DNA from: Planctomycetaceae bacterium
GTDB lineage: Bacteria > Planctomycetota > Planctomycetia > Planctomycetales > Planctomycetaceae
Direction of reading: 5' to 3'
DNA: 53,547 nucleotides
Assembly (NCBI GenBank): GCA_020850695.1
Contig: JADZEF010000390.1
Span: forward strand, 1 to 53,547
Shown: positions 44,357-53,547 of the stretch, piece after piece
Position numbering within the stretch: the stretch's first letter is position 1
How the letters are laid out: each line of letters starts with the position of its first letter
The notes under the pieces: model-generated
What the model was told of the DNA's origin: nothing
The model's input: the letters and a program-made list of their open reading frames with translations, nothing else
Databases searched by the model: none
Program-made: the position numbers and the translations under genes

Positions 44357-45178
44357 TCACCCCTTCGACGCGTCGAACCCGCGGATCAGTTCTTCATCCC
44401 ACTCATCCAGCAATGGCCAGTCGACCGCGCACGTGCCGAAGTCCGCCATGTGCTGGTACTGGTCCAGCCGGTCGATCGTCTTCTGCAGGTGCTCGTTCCG
44501 CTTCCGGAAGACTGGGCCGTGGCTCGGAAGGAGCCACTCGACGTCGCTGTCGCGGATCCGTTCGAGCGAGCGGATGAAATCCGGCAGGTCCGACCCGTGG
44601 TGGGCATCGATATTTCCCACGCACCCGTCGCGATAGATGTTGTCCGCACAGAACAGCAGGTTGCCCATGCGGAACGAGAGCTGTCCCACGGTGTGCCCGG
44701 GCGTGTGCCAGACGTCGAGTGTCAGCCCGCCCAGCTTGAGGGTGCTTCCCTCGTCGATCGTCTGCTCGATGCGGATGTTGGGGAGGTCGATCGAGATTCC
44801 CTGAGCGGAGATTTCGGCGTAGGTGGCCACGCGATCCCCACGCTGCAGCGTGCGGGCGGTCTCGGGATGGCCGACGACGACCGCCGACGGGAGAAGTTCC
44901 TTCGCCCGCTTCAATCCCTGGATATGGTCGACGTCGGCATGCGTGGCGACCAGATAGCGGCAGCTGGACAGAGGAAAATCCATCTGCCGCACGAGTTCCA
45001 CAATCTCCTCGGCGGTGTCCTCAAACCCGATGTCGATAAGCATCCATTCCGGACCATCAAACACCAGGTACACGCAGCACCCGAGGCGCCGCCGAGCCTG
45101 GTAGTTCATCTCGATCACGTGCGGGAAGATTTCGCGCCGGGGTGTCATTGGGAATTGAGAAAAAGAGTCGGCATGCAT
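44357..45178 (-). CDS. MBL-fold metal hydrolase
   Basis: The 273-residue protein is a metallo-beta-lactamase-fold hydrolase. The metal motif reads [10 protein letters not shown], where the common HxHxDH has Asp in place of the second His. Later ligands are [20 protein letters not shown] and PSHGP. The closest general types are hydrolases of the glyoxalase II and flavodiiron-like class; the substrate is not known. The first ATG (45178) is adjacent to AAAGG, and an alternative ATG at 45148 would give a more typical family start. It is convergent with the AddB-like gene. Confidence 0.85.
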   Translation of the reverse strand: MHADSFSQFPMTPRREIFPHVIEMNYQARRRLGCCVYLVFDGPEWMLIDIGFEDTAEEIVELVRQMDFPLSSCRYLVATHADVDHIQGLKRAKELLPSAVVVGHPETARTLQRGDRVATYAEISAQGISIDLPNIRIEQTIDEGSTLKLGGLTLDVWHTPGHTVGQLSFRMGNLLFCADNIYRDGCVGNIDAHHGSDLPDFIRSLERIRDSDVEWLLPSHGPVFRKRNEHLQKTIDRLDQYQHMADFGTCAVDWPLLDEWDEELIRGFDASKG

Positions 45179-45394
45179 CCTTTGAACGAATGCACGAAGG
45201 GGCGGCGAACCGCCTCACCGCACCGATTGGGGTTGGAACAGGGGGGCCGCGACCGGATTGTAGGAGGGGTCGTCAGGACGAACAAGGAACGAAAACCTGG
45301 CGCACGGCAGTTCCGGCGATGCCGTGTTGCCGAGAGCGGCGGAGATCCGGCCTCGCGTCTGTTCTCGATGTCCCGGCGAGTCTCGTTCTTCCGA

Positions 45395-46990
45395 CTACTC
45401 TTCGCTCTCCACCGCGCCGGGCGCGCCGGTTTCCCCGCGCTGTGGCAGCGGCGTGGTCAGCGGGACGATCCACGAGGCCGGCCGAAGTGATCGCTCGACG
45501 GCGGCCAGATTCACGCTCGAATCGACCAGCGGTTGCGGGGCGCGGCCGTTGAGGCTGATCGCCGAGTCGCAGTAGATCGCCACGTCGCCGAAGCCATTCC
45601 GCTCGAACTCGTCATGCAGAAAATGGGCATATTGCAGGATCATGTCCGGCCGTCCGGCCATTTTCTTCCGCTGCCGGCCGGAGATGTAAAGGAACTGTCC
45701 GTCAGGAAGGGTCTTGCGTTCGTGCTCCTGAAGGTTCTTGAGCCGGCTTTTCATCCGGGCCCTAAGTTCAGGCGACGCAAATTCGACGAGCTTCAGCTCG
45801 GAGTATTCCTGCCCATCGGGCGTCACCGCACGGAACGTCGTCGAGCCGTATTTCCGCCGCAGCTTCATGTGCCATGCGAAATAGTGTCCTTCCTCAGTCC
45901 AACTGACATCTCCTGGATAGAGGAAGTGTCGGAACGGCAGCAGGACCTGCAGCGTCACCCAGGAGGCCAGCAGCGCCATGATGACCTTCTGCGTGCCGAT
46001 CGAGGGAGCAGGCATCATCGGCCGCACCACCGGTGCAGCGGACTCTGTGCGAGCGGTTCCCTTGGCGCCCTTCGCCCGTTCGTCGGCGGACTTCGGCACT
46101 TCGACCTGCACCCAGTCGGGAGGGAAGAAGAGCATTGTCGCGCAGACCATGAACCATGGGAAGATTCCGATTTCGAACATGATCGAGTTCGACAGGTTAA
46201 ACAGCAGCGCCGCCACGAAGGCCGCCCACCGCGTCCGCCGCCACAGCAGGGCGGGAACGATGAGCAGGTCAAACAGCAACCCGCCCCAACTGAAGCCCCA
46301 CACCATCCACTCTTCGGTGAACCACTGGCCGATGAGCGGAAACTTGTCCGCCTGCTCGGCCAGCGTCGCCCGCATCGGCTCGCCGAGGGCCCAGTCCGGG
46401 TTGATTTTGGCGATGCCGCCGTAGAAATACGCGATGCCGATCTGGAACCTTAGCAGCCAGAGCGTCCATGCGGGGGCTGTCGTCGAGAACAGCGACGGCC
46501 GCAGCCACGCATCGACCGACCAGGCGCGGTTGGCGGGCAGGATGACCATCATGAAGGAGATGATGGTGATCAGGTAGAAGTGGTTGAGATAGTACGCCTC
46601 TTCGACCAGGAAGATGTGCGCGAAGTTGAGAGCGAACAGGAACGCCGCGATACGGTAACAGAAGCCGACGGCGATCATCGTGCCGAAGAGGGCCATTGCC
46701 CCGAACGTGAGGTACATCCCGATGCCCAGCCACGGCTTCACCCACGACATTCCATAGAACGTGAAGTGGAAGTCCGGCTCGATGTAGTTGCGGTAGACCC
46801 ATCCCGCACTGAGGTAGCGGTAGGCCTCGTAAACCATCAGGACGCCGAAGGCGATCCGGAAGAACGCCAGCATCCCGATGTCGACGGGGGCGAACAGCCG
46901 TTGCCGCACGCGATCGAAAAGTCCCGCGGGTTGCGTGACCGGGGCGGCATGGAGTGTGGCCGGAGCGGGGGGGAGAGCGGCGGTCGCCAT
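45395..46990 (-). CDS. HTTM/vitamin K-dependent gamma-carboxylase-like membrane protein
   Basis: The 531-residue protein has about eight membrane segments in its first 330 residues. It matches the HTTM domain shared with animal vitamin K-dependent gamma-glutamyl carboxylase: YYLNHFYLITIISFMMVILPANRAWSVDAW, then RFQIGIAYFYGGIAKINPDW. The Lys in IAKINPDW (K195) aligns with the carboxylase active-site Lys (human K218), and H137 with the human NNH motif His. The C-terminal 200 residues are a soluble domain. Bacterial members may carboxylate or otherwise modify proteins, but the substrate is unknown. It is divergent from the propeller-like gene at 47308. Confidence 0.88.
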   Translation of the reverse strand: MATAALPPAPATLHAAPVTQPAGLFDRVRQRLFAPVDIGMLAFFRIAFGVLMVYEAYRYLSAGWVYRNYIEPDFHFTFYGMSWVKPWLGIGMYLTFGAMALFGTMIAVGFCYRIAAFLFALNFAHIFLVEEAYYLNHFYLITIISFMMVILPANRAWSVDAWLRPSLFSTTAPAWTLWLLRFQIGIAYFYGGIAKINPDWALGEPMRATLAEQADKFPLIGQWFTEEWMVWGFSWGGLLFDLLIVPALLWRRTRWAAFVAALLFNLSNSIMFEIGIFPWFMVCATMLFFPPDWVQVEVPKSADERAKGAKGTARTESAAPVVRPMMPAPSIGTQKVIMALLASWVTLQVLLPFRHFLYPGDVSWTEEGHYFAWHMKLRRKYGSTTFRAVTPDGQEYSELKLVEFASPELRARMKSRLKNLQEHERKTLPDGQFLYISGRQRKKMAGRPDMILQYAHFLHDEFERNGFGDVAIYCDSAISLNGRAPQPLVDSSVNLAAVERSLRPASWIVPLTTPLPQRGETGAPGAVESEE

Positions 46991-47307
46991 GAGTGCGTCG
47001 GAGAGCCGAGGGTTCGAGGCGGGCGCTCCGTGCCGCAGACCGACAGGACGGTCATCTGCCGTCAGATTTTACCCGGACCACCGGGCTTCAACCATTCATA
47101 GCATTCAGTCGTGGTCGCCCCGCGGCGAATGGGCGCCCCGGTGACTTTCGGCAACGTCGTCACGCAACTTCGATCCGATGGCTCTGTTGGTATGCGTTGT
47201 GCCACTTGTGCGGATGTTGCGGTGTGTGGCGAAAGGAATGGTTGATGGGTACTCTCACGAGGATGCGGCGAGCGGTCGCCGCCCTCACTCCTCAGGAAGC
47301 CCTCCTC
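46991..47307. other. Divergent upstream region of HTTM and propeller-like genes
   Basis: This 317-base gap holds the promoters of both genes. Possible upstream starts of the propeller-like gene exist (ATG at 47245 with AAAGGA before it), but they would place extra sequence before a clean signal peptide. I see no hairpin or RNA gene. Confidence 0.5.
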
Positions 47308-48630
47308 ATGCGAATCGCACGCCTGTCGCTCGCCCTCCTGACGATTGCGGCCCTCGGGTCGCCCGCCCCCGCCGAAGACATTCCGAAGTACAAGTGGGTC
47401 CCATCCACCGCGTACGTCATTCCGAAGTACACCGCCACCGAAGGGGAAGGGTACTTCTCGATCATCGAAGGGCACAACAAGCGGCTCTACATCGGCACGC
47501 ACGCCAACGCGGTGAACTCATGGCTGGTCGAGTTCGACCCGGCGACCGAGAAGATGGACGTCGTCGTCGACACCCACAAGGCGATCGGCAAGGACCTGAA
47601 GGGCTTCGGCTCGCAGGCGAAGATCCACACGCGGAACAACGTCGGAGCGAGCGGGAAGATCTACTTCGGCACGAAGCAGGGCTACCCCGACCCCGCCAAG
47701 GAGAAACGCGAGGACTACCCGGGCGGGTACTCGTTTGCCTACGACCCCGCCACGAAGAAGACCGAGGTCTTCCCGATTGCGGTCCCGCACCACGGCATCA
47801 ACAGCATCACTCCGGATGAGAAGCGCGGAATCTTTTACGTCTCGACATGCTCGGACGGCCGGCCCGGCCCGGGCGAGAATTCGATCTTCCTCAAATACGA
47901 TCTGAAGTCCGGCAAGTACCAGGAACTGATCGACACGCGGCACATCTACGGATTCATCGTCATCGACTACAAGGGGCGGGCGTACCACCCGATGCTGGGA
48001 GGCGACATCGTCCGCTACGACCCTGCGACCGACAAGCTGGAACGGCTGAAGCAGACCATTGACGGAAAGCCTCCGACACCCGAGTCTCACCTCGCGGATC
48101 CGGGCAACGGACATCCCATCAACTGGGATATGTCACCGGACGGCAAGACACTGTTCAGCCAGCCGATGGCCTCTAACAATCTCTACACCTACGACCTGAC
48201 CCAGGAAGGGGACACGCTGCACGGCAAGAGCCTCGGCGATCTCATTCCCGGCGCGACGGCGACCGACTGCCGCGCGTTCTGTGTCGGCCCGAGCGGGACC
48301 GCCTGGGCCGCGGTGACGGAAACGAAGCACGGAATCAGCTTCCTGCACCTGGTGAGCTATCGCCCGGGAGACAAGGCTCCCCGCGATCTTGGGCCGGTGA
48401 GCATCACCAACCCGGACTATACGGACTTCGTCGACAAGGACGGCAAGCCGCTGCCGTTCCATGGCGGCGTGCACAAGATGCCGGATGGAACGTCGACATC
48501 GAAGTACGTCATCCTCGGCGTCTGCGAGGCGAAGGATGGCTCGGTCTATATCCTGATGCTGCATCCCTACAGCGTGCTGAAGGTGGCGGCCCCGGACCTG
48601 AAGGGACTGCTGACGCAGGCGGCGCGCTGA
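47308..48630 (+). CDS. Secreted beta-propeller-like protein, function unknown
   Basis: The 440-residue product begins with a signal peptide (MRIARLSLALLTIAALGSPAPAE). The mature protein is rich in repeats such as YDPATEKM, YDPATKKTEVFPI, RYDPATDKLERL and YDLTQEGD, the pattern of a beta-propeller built from short beta-sheets. It resembles proteins that bind sugars or other ligands in the periplasm, but no catalytic site is clear. I prefer the ATG at 47308, preceded by AGGAAG; an ATG at 47245 is possible. A strong intrinsic terminator follows the gene. Confidence 0.8.
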   Translation: MRIARLSLALLTIAALGSPAPAEDIPKYKWVPSTAYVIPKYTATEGEGYFSIIEGHNKRLYIGTHANAVNSWLVEFDPATEKMDVVVDTHKAIGKDLKGFGSQAKIHTRNNVGASGKIYFGTKQGYPDPAKEKREDYPGGYSFAYDPATKKTEVFPIAVPHHGINSITPDEKRGIFYVSTCSDGRPGPGENSIFLKYDLKSGKYQELIDTRHIYGFIVIDYKGRAYHPMLGGDIVRYDPATDKLERLKQTIDGKPPTPESHLADPGNGHPINWDMSPDGKTLFSQPMASNNLYTYDLTQEGDTLHGKSLGDLIPGATATDCRAFCVGPSGTAWAAVTETKHGISFLHLVSYRPGDKAPRDLGPVSITNPDYTDFVDKDGKPLPFHGGVHKMPDGTSTSKYVILGVCEAKDGSVYILMLHPYSVLKVAAPDLKGLLTQAAR

Positions 48631-48667
48631 CTCCATTCCCTGGTGACGCTTGTTGACCAGCGTAGGA

Positions 48668-48765
48668 CGCTTGCGGGTTCGCAATGACTTTGCATGCCAA
48701 GGCCCGCCGGAAAATCCGGCGGGCCTTCTTTATTGAGCCATCAAGGCATTGCGAACCCGCAAGCG
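48668..48765. repeat. 19-bp inverted repeat enclosing a terminator
   Basis: CGCTTGCGGGTTCGCAATG at 48668-48686 is matched exactly in reverse complement at 48747-48765. The 60 bases between the arms hold the intrinsic terminator at 48699-48734, giving a nested double stem. Confidence 0.75.
48699..48734 (+). terminator. Intrinsic terminator of the propeller-like gene
   Basis: AAGGCCCGCCGGA (48699-48711) pairs perfectly with TCCGGCGGGCCTT (48715-48727) across a 3-base loop, followed by CTTTATT. It lies about 70 bases after the stop codon of the gene at 47308. Confidence 0.85.
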
Positions 48766-48841
48766 ACGACCGCAAGCTTTTCGATGTGCCGCGGCCTTTC
48801 CCTCAACCCTCAACACCAAACCCTCAGCCCCTTAACCGAAA

Positions 48842-48865
48842 CGACCCCGGGCGAAGCCGGGGTCG
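48842..48865 (-). terminator. Probable terminator of the DUF309 gene
   Basis: CGACCCCGG (48842-48850) pairs with CCGGGGTCG (48857-48865) around a 6-base loop that reads CTTCGC on the minus strand. It lies 33 bases past the stop codon of the minus-strand DUF309 gene. The following bases (TTTCGGTT) are only partly T-rich. Confidence 0.55.
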
Positions 48866-48898
48866 GGGGCGAATCCATTCGTCAATCGACGTCGCGGG

Positions 48899-49480
48899 TC
48901 AGTAGCCCAGCGGCATCGGTTCGGTCAACAGGATGAACGGGAAGACGCGGTGCGGCTTGCCGATCGGGAAGTCCTGCTTGTAATTGAGCTGCGCCGCACG
49001 GTCGGCCGCGAACTGCAGCGACGTGAACCGCAACCCGCAATAGACGTCGCTTCCGGCTTCGGCCGCCACGTCGGCAAAGACTTCGCCGGCCGACGCTGCA
49101 TGCCGACGCACGCCGTGAATGCTCCGCTCGCGGACCTTCACGCCCGCGGCCGACAGCTTGACCAGCCCCTTGAGGAACTTGCCGACGAGCGTGTCGGCCC
49201 CCGAGGCCCGCCACAGGCGTTCCCACTCTTCGTGAGATTCCCAGTAGTAGCCGCGGTTGAAGTAGTCGATGGCCAGCAGGTAGTTGCGGTTGTCGGCCCA
49301 CTGCTCGGGAACGAGCGGCTTGGACGACTTGCCTTTGCGGCTGTGGCTATGCCCGCGGGGATCGCGGATCGGGTGCGGGGTGTCGCTGCCCGGGGTGTAC
49401 GTGTAGGACGGAAGCTCGGCGGAGGGGAGCAGGCGCGGAGCCTCCACCTCGGGTCCGGCTCCGATGGTCGGAGCAAGCAT
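48899..49480 (-). CDS. DUF309 domain protein
   Basis: The 193-residue protein contains a DUF309 domain (about residues 60-185): [24 protein letters not shown] and [19 protein letters not shown]. This is an all-helical family of unknown function. The N-terminal 60 residues form a Pro/Ser/Arg-rich leader. The start is decided by the ribosome site AGGAGG, which lies 9 bases before the ATG at 49480; an upstream ATG at 49489 is immediately next to the site and too close. It lies downstream of the sufE gene, 560 bases away on the same strand. Confidence 0.8.
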   Translation of the reverse strand: MLAPTIGAGPEVEAPRLLPSAELPSYTYTPGSDTPHPIRDPRGHSHSRKGKSSKPLVPEQWADNRNYLLAIDYFNRGYYWESHEEWERLWRASGADTLVGKFLKGLVKLSAAGVKVRERSIHGVRRHAASAGEVFADVAAEAGSDVYCGLRFTSLQFAADRAAQLNYKQDFPIGKPHRVFPFILLTEPMPLGY

Positions 49481-50041
49481 GATGTTCATCCTCCTTTGAG
49501 TGACAGGGTCCGTTAGCAGCCTTTTTCCCAAGGCCTTCAGCGGAAGACAGTTCGCCGCAAACACTCCGGGGTTTCGGCACAAATCACACAGCGGTCAATT
49601 CAATGTGTCAATTCGATTCCCCGAAAACCATCCGATTTTCGCGGGAAATCATGGCGTCCCGCGGACAAACCCTCGGGAATCGCCGGTAATCCGACCCACT
49701 CGCAAGGGCGATGTTCGATGCGTCCGATTGACGTCATGAGAGCAGCGCGATCACGACGATCGGTGACGTCGAATCGATGGCGATGGCAGGGAATCAGTCA
49801 GTCGGCGGGACGGCTGGGCGGGTCAGTCAGGGGGGCGAATGACGCATCGGAACTTGGTGTTGCGACATCTGTTCCAACAGTCATGTGGTATCAGAATACA
49901 CATTCGAAGGGACGAAGTTGAGAGGGCACCTCGGCAGACTACGAATTTTTCAGGAAAAACCCGAGCGGAAACCATCCCGGTCCATGGACAAATGCCGAGA
50001 TGATTGCCTCACATTTCCGGTCGCGGGGAGATTGCGGCCCC
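49481..50041. other. 561-base gap between sufE and DUF309 genes
   Basis: Both neighbours are on the minus strand, so the DUF309 promoter should be near the left part. No frame in the gap has gene-like composition. Short A/T-rich segments with GGAAAAA and CGGGAA motifs are seen but no strong inverted repeat, RNA gene or terminator. Confidence 0.5.
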
Positions 50042-50461
50042 TCACCCTCCAGAGCGTACGGCGACTTCGCGTTTGATCAGCGAAATCAGCCCCCGCATTC
50101 CGTGCTGGCGAGTCATGCCGAGGGTCAACGTCAGTCCGAGCAGCCCGACCAGGTCGTCCGGCATCGACGCGACTTCGCCTGGTGTCGCCCCTTCGAGTCC
50201 CTGGACGACCAGCGACACCAGTCCCCGCACCGTGGGAGACTTCGGCGGAACGTCGGCCTCAAGGTGGACGCGACCCTCGCGCACCTCGACCCACAGGTGA
50301 ACCGGAGTCTGACACTCCTGCACGCGGCAGGACTCGGGATACGGAGCATGGCCGCGTCCCGCCGAGACCGCGGGCAGCTCGCCCGACAGGTCCATCAGCG
50401 TTTCGAGCTTCTCGTCGGGCTCGAGTCCGTCAAAGTCTTCAAGGAGCGAATGGAGTTTCAA
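50042..50461 (-). CDS. sufE: SufE-type cysteine desulfurase activator
   Basis: The 139-residue protein has the SufE fold and the catalytic Cys in RVQECQTPVHLW (C50). SufE accepts sulfur from the SufS desulfurase and passes it to the SufBCD scaffold for Fe-S cluster assembly. The N-terminal MKLHSLLEDFDGLEPDEKLETLMDL and C-terminal GLTLTLGMTRQHGMRGLISLIKREV are family-typical. No other suf gene is present in the window. Confidence 0.92.
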   Translation of the reverse strand: MKLHSLLEDFDGLEPDEKLETLMDLSGELPAVSAGRGHAPYPESCRVQECQTPVHLWVEVREGRVHLEADVPPKSPTVRGLVSLVVQGLEGATPGEVASMPDDLVGLLGLTLTLGMTRQHGMRGLISLIKREVAVRSGG

Positions 50462-50559
50462 GCGACAGTCCGGTGCATGTGAATGGCGAACGTTCTCCCA
50501 CGTCCATCCACAGTTTAGCGTCCGTGAAGTGACGGTGAACCACCGGCCTCAACCGCGGA

Positions 50560-51522
50560 CTATGGCGAAGCGTCCCAATCGTCCCTGAGTTCCTTAAGCC
50601 GTCGGTCGCACAACCACGACCAAAGCTGTGAGTCCATTCCTGCGGCAACTCGTCGGACGGCTCCGTCAGCCATCACGACATGTCCCGCCTCGGGATGAGC
50701 GGACGCGAGTTGATTGACGCGAATGGACTCACGCGTCGGAGGGAAGATGCCACCCGAGTCGACCGAACCACTTGTGAACAGCACGAATGTTGCCGGACCA
50801 TCGCAGTCTGGCTCTCTTTGCCTCTGAACCGTGTTCGGAAGGCAGTTCCGAGTGTGCGGCAACACGCCGACCCATGTGTGATTGGCTCCGTTGGAATCCT
50901 CGCCGACCAGAACTGTGTTCGATGTTCCGCCTTCAATATCCTTGATTGCGACCTTCGAATTGCGATAGAGAACTCCCGTCGCCACATCGCTCCAGTCCTT
51001 CGACGGCTCCACCGCCGACCACGGCGGCACCTGTCCGGCATTACCCACATAGTGCGACCGCCCGAACGTGACGGCTTCGGTGAGTTCTCCCTTCAGTGTC
51101 AGCGTCTCTCCAACCGTCTTCGACGACACACAGAGGTAGCAGTTGTAGAAGAGGGCGTTGCGTTGGAGCAACGTCCGCCGGTTGTCGTTGTGCCATATCG
51201 GGACGCTGAAGTTCAACTGATTGTAAAGAGGAGAAGCATCAATGTAGGGCAGAGTACTCGCCTGCCACCCGAACCCGTTCCAATTAGTCAGTGGACCGTC
51301 CGTCGGATCAGAGATAAATCCGGGGGGGAACGTGCTCATTGAGTCGTGATAGTTGTGAAGCGCGAGACCGATCTGCCTGAGGTGGTTCCGGCACTGCGTC
51401 TGTCGTGCGTTTTCGCGTGCGGTGAGGATCCAATGAACCGCGAGCACGGCGCCAAGCGCGAGAACAGAGGAAACCACGACCATTTCCAGTCGCGTCAGGC
51501 CTGCGCGCGATTTCGGTGACAT
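50560..51522 (-). CDS. DUF1559 prepilin-like protein (second of a tandem pair)
   Basis: The 320-residue protein starts with a type IV prepilin-like leader and helix (RAGLTRLEMVVVSSVLALGAVLAVHWI). The conserved GFTLIE cleavage box is weakened to GLTRLE, though the Glu at +5 is retained. The rest is a typical DUF1559 body with QCRNHLRQIGLALHNYHDSMSTFPPG and the C-terminal HPEAGHVVMADGAVRRV motif. GGAGAG lies before the ATG at 51522. DUF1559 proteins are very numerous in planctomycetes and are thought to be exported pseudopilin-type surface proteins. It is a close relative of the next gene. Confidence 0.92.
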   Translation of the reverse strand: MSPKSRAGLTRLEMVVVSSVLALGAVLAVHWILTARENARQTQCRNHLRQIGLALHNYHDSMSTFPPGFISDPTDGPLTNWNGFGWQASTLPYIDASPLYNQLNFSVPIWHNDNRRTLLQRNALFYNCYLCVSSKTVGETLTLKGELTEAVTFGRSHYVGNAGQVPPWSAVEPSKDWSDVATGVLYRNSKVAIKDIEGGTSNTVLVGEDSNGANHTWVGVLPHTRNCLPNTVQRQREPDCDGPATFVLFTSGSVDSGGIFPPTRESIRVNQLASAHPEAGHVVMADGAVRRVAAGMDSQLWSWLCDRRLKELRDDWDASP

Positions 51523-51592
51523 GGCCAACTCTCCACGGTAGGGAGCGAATCCTCGAAGTCGCAGCGAGGACATGCCAAGCCGGGAACCCGCC

Positions 51593-52558
<966 letters not shown>

Positions 52559-52584
52559 GTGTTGCCTCCCGACGAAGAGATCAC

Positions 52585-53547
52585 TCAGTCATCATCATCG
52601 TCGCCCCACGAACTGTCGCTCGAGGCATAGGGACTGTACTCGCTGTCGCTCCAGCGCGATTGCTCGAAGCTCTGCCTGTAGAATATCGCCCCGGTGGGAA
52701 TGATCGACACGAAAATCGCCGCCCAGATTCCGAGCCAACCATCGACTCCGGTCCCCGCGGCATTGCCCAGGAAGTAGAACAGCACGATCAACAGCAGGAA
52801 GCCGCCCCACGCCTTGAAGACCCGGTTGTCGACGGGGGACGGCTGGTTCGGCGCGACCTTCCAGCCGCGGGCCAGCCCTTTCAATCCAAAAGCCGTCTCG
52901 ACCTGCTCGTGCGTGACGTACGTCGACAGCGAGTAGTTCACTTCGGACGTCACCACGGATTCGTCCGCGGGGGGTGAGTCATCCCCCGCAACGTCGTCCG
53001 TTCCCGGCAGCGGTGGGGGAACGGTTGCGGGAACATTCTTTCGCTTCTTACGGCGCATCGCTGCGGGATTCAGTGCCGTCGAATACTCGATCGAGAGGAG
53101 TTGCGGCGGAGCGATGAAGTCCCGCGCATAAACCGACTCGCCGATCTCGACTTTCCAGTAGAACTCGCCGATGACGTACCGCACCGTGGCCGTCGCCTGC
53201 TGAAAGAGGCGGAATTCGCGGCCGTCGTAAGTGATGCGCTGCACGCCCTGGTCGGCTTCGTGGACGTCTCCCGGCGACACGGGCGTCACGTAGCTCCATT
53301 TATGGTCGCTCTCGACCAGCCACCGGAAGCCGACCTGCCGCGCGTAGAGCAGATACTCCGACCAGTAGTAGTCGATTCCCTCAAACGTCACCGAGCGCTG
53401 CATGGCCCCGATGACGGTGACCGGGACGCCGTCCCACGTCCCTTCGGTTCCTACCGGAATCTCGAACTCGTGCTTGCCGACGTCGAGCGTCGAAAGGTAC
53501 CGGAGATTTCCCTGGGCGGCGTCGAGCATCGCATGGCAGCTCGGACA
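52585..53547 (-). CDS. DUF4178 membrane protein, 5' end outside the window
   Basis: The frame continues unbroken to the right window edge; the six codons before the first Met encode CPSCHA, so a zinc-ribbon motif (CPSC) sits just upstream and the gene extends beyond the window. At least 320 residues are visible. A DUF4178 domain is recognised in EGIDYYWSEYLLYARQVGFRWLVESDHKWSYVTPV. Near the C-terminus are two membrane segments (WGGFLLLIVLFYFLGNAAG and WLGIWAAIFVSIIPTGAIFY), and the protein ends in a run of Asp. It probably shares a transcript with the DUF1559 pair. The function is unknown. Confidence 0.85.
   Translation of the reverse strand, partial: CPSCHAMLDAAQGNLRYLSTLDVGKHEFEIPVGTEGTWDGVPVTVIGAMQRSVTFEGIDYYWSEYLLYARQVGFRWLVESDHKWSYVTPVSPGDVHEADQGVQRITYDGREFRLFQQATATVRYVIGEFYWKVEIGESVYARDFIAPPQLLSIEYSTALNPAAMRRKKRKNVPATVPPPLPGTDDVAGDDSPPADESVVTSEVNYSLSTYVTHEQVETAFGLKGLARGWKVAPNQPSPVDNRVFKAWGGFLLLIVLFYFLGNAAGTGVDGWLGIWAAIFVSIIPTGAIFYRQSFEQSRWSDSEYSPYASSDSSWGDDDDD

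Noticed and set aside
49500..49921. Short plus-strand frames between the DUF309 and sufE genes
   Set aside because: No ribosome sites, low-complexity Arg/Ser-rich translations and no family resemblance.

Overview
This is a stretch of a GC-rich bacterial chromosome that very probably belongs to the Planctomycetota, most likely the order Planctomycetales. The evidence is the gene families present: two DUF1501 proteins, two DUF1559 prepilin-like proteins with the C-terminal H-x(n)-DG signature, a secreted PPC-domain protein, a Uma2-type nuclease, a GH3-type acyl-adenylating enzyme, a degenerate sulfatase, a vitamin K-dependent carboxylase-like (HTTM) protein, a TIGR03545-like protein and a ThiD2-ThiE fusion. 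The window carries about 40 protein genes on both strands. I saw no rRNA, tRNA, CRISPR array, prophage or insertion sequence.

Layout. 1-9000: an SPFH/HflK-like membrane protein, a PduO-type cobalamin adenosyltransferase, a HAD hydrolase, a secreted protein with STN-like repeats, a 921-residue two-lobed M16 protease, a Uma2 nuclease and a DUF2760 protein. 9300-15200: a DUF1501 protein, a membrane-anchored barnase-type ribonuclease without a visible barstar, a small membrane protein, Dps, a Clp-N/ThiD2/ThiE fusion and an eIF1/SUI1-like factor. 15400-20000: a DgkA-like protein, a WaaP-like kinase, a ketoacyl-synthase-like protein (all three with altered catalytic motifs), a BshB1-like deacetylase and SixA. 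20200-31000: a large PPC-domain secreted protein, a membrane histidine kinase, a VWA protein, a TolQ/ExbB-type channel, a TIGR03545-like protein and an ABC-2 permease. 31000-41400: a pseudo-sulfatase next to a second DUF1501 gene, dihydrolipoamide dehydrogenase, a class V aminotransferase, a hypothetical protein, GH3, a Gfo/Idh/MocA oxidoreductase and a LolD/MacB-type ATPase. 41400-end: an AddB-like nuclease, an MBL hydrolase, the HTTM protein, a secreted propeller-like protein, DUF309, SufE, a tandem DUF1559 pair, and a DUF4178 protein cut by the window edge.

Most genes stand alone or in pairs, so few pathways can be read from context. The clearest short transcription units are 15388-16686, 39563-41353, 32256-33629 with 30973-32232, and the minus-strand run 50560-53547.

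Two themes stand out. First, several intergenic gaps hold short palindromes, often as two copies in opposite orientation (2736-2887, 4369-4744, 12602-12953, 14566-14746, 26797-26994, 33653-33717, 48668-48865); one pair shows compensatory changes in its stem. These look like REP/REPIN- or MITE-like elements. Second, enzymes whose fold is recognisable but whose catalytic residues are replaced are unusually frequent (ketoacyl synthase, DgkA, WaaP, sulfatase, AddB Walker A and Fe-S site).
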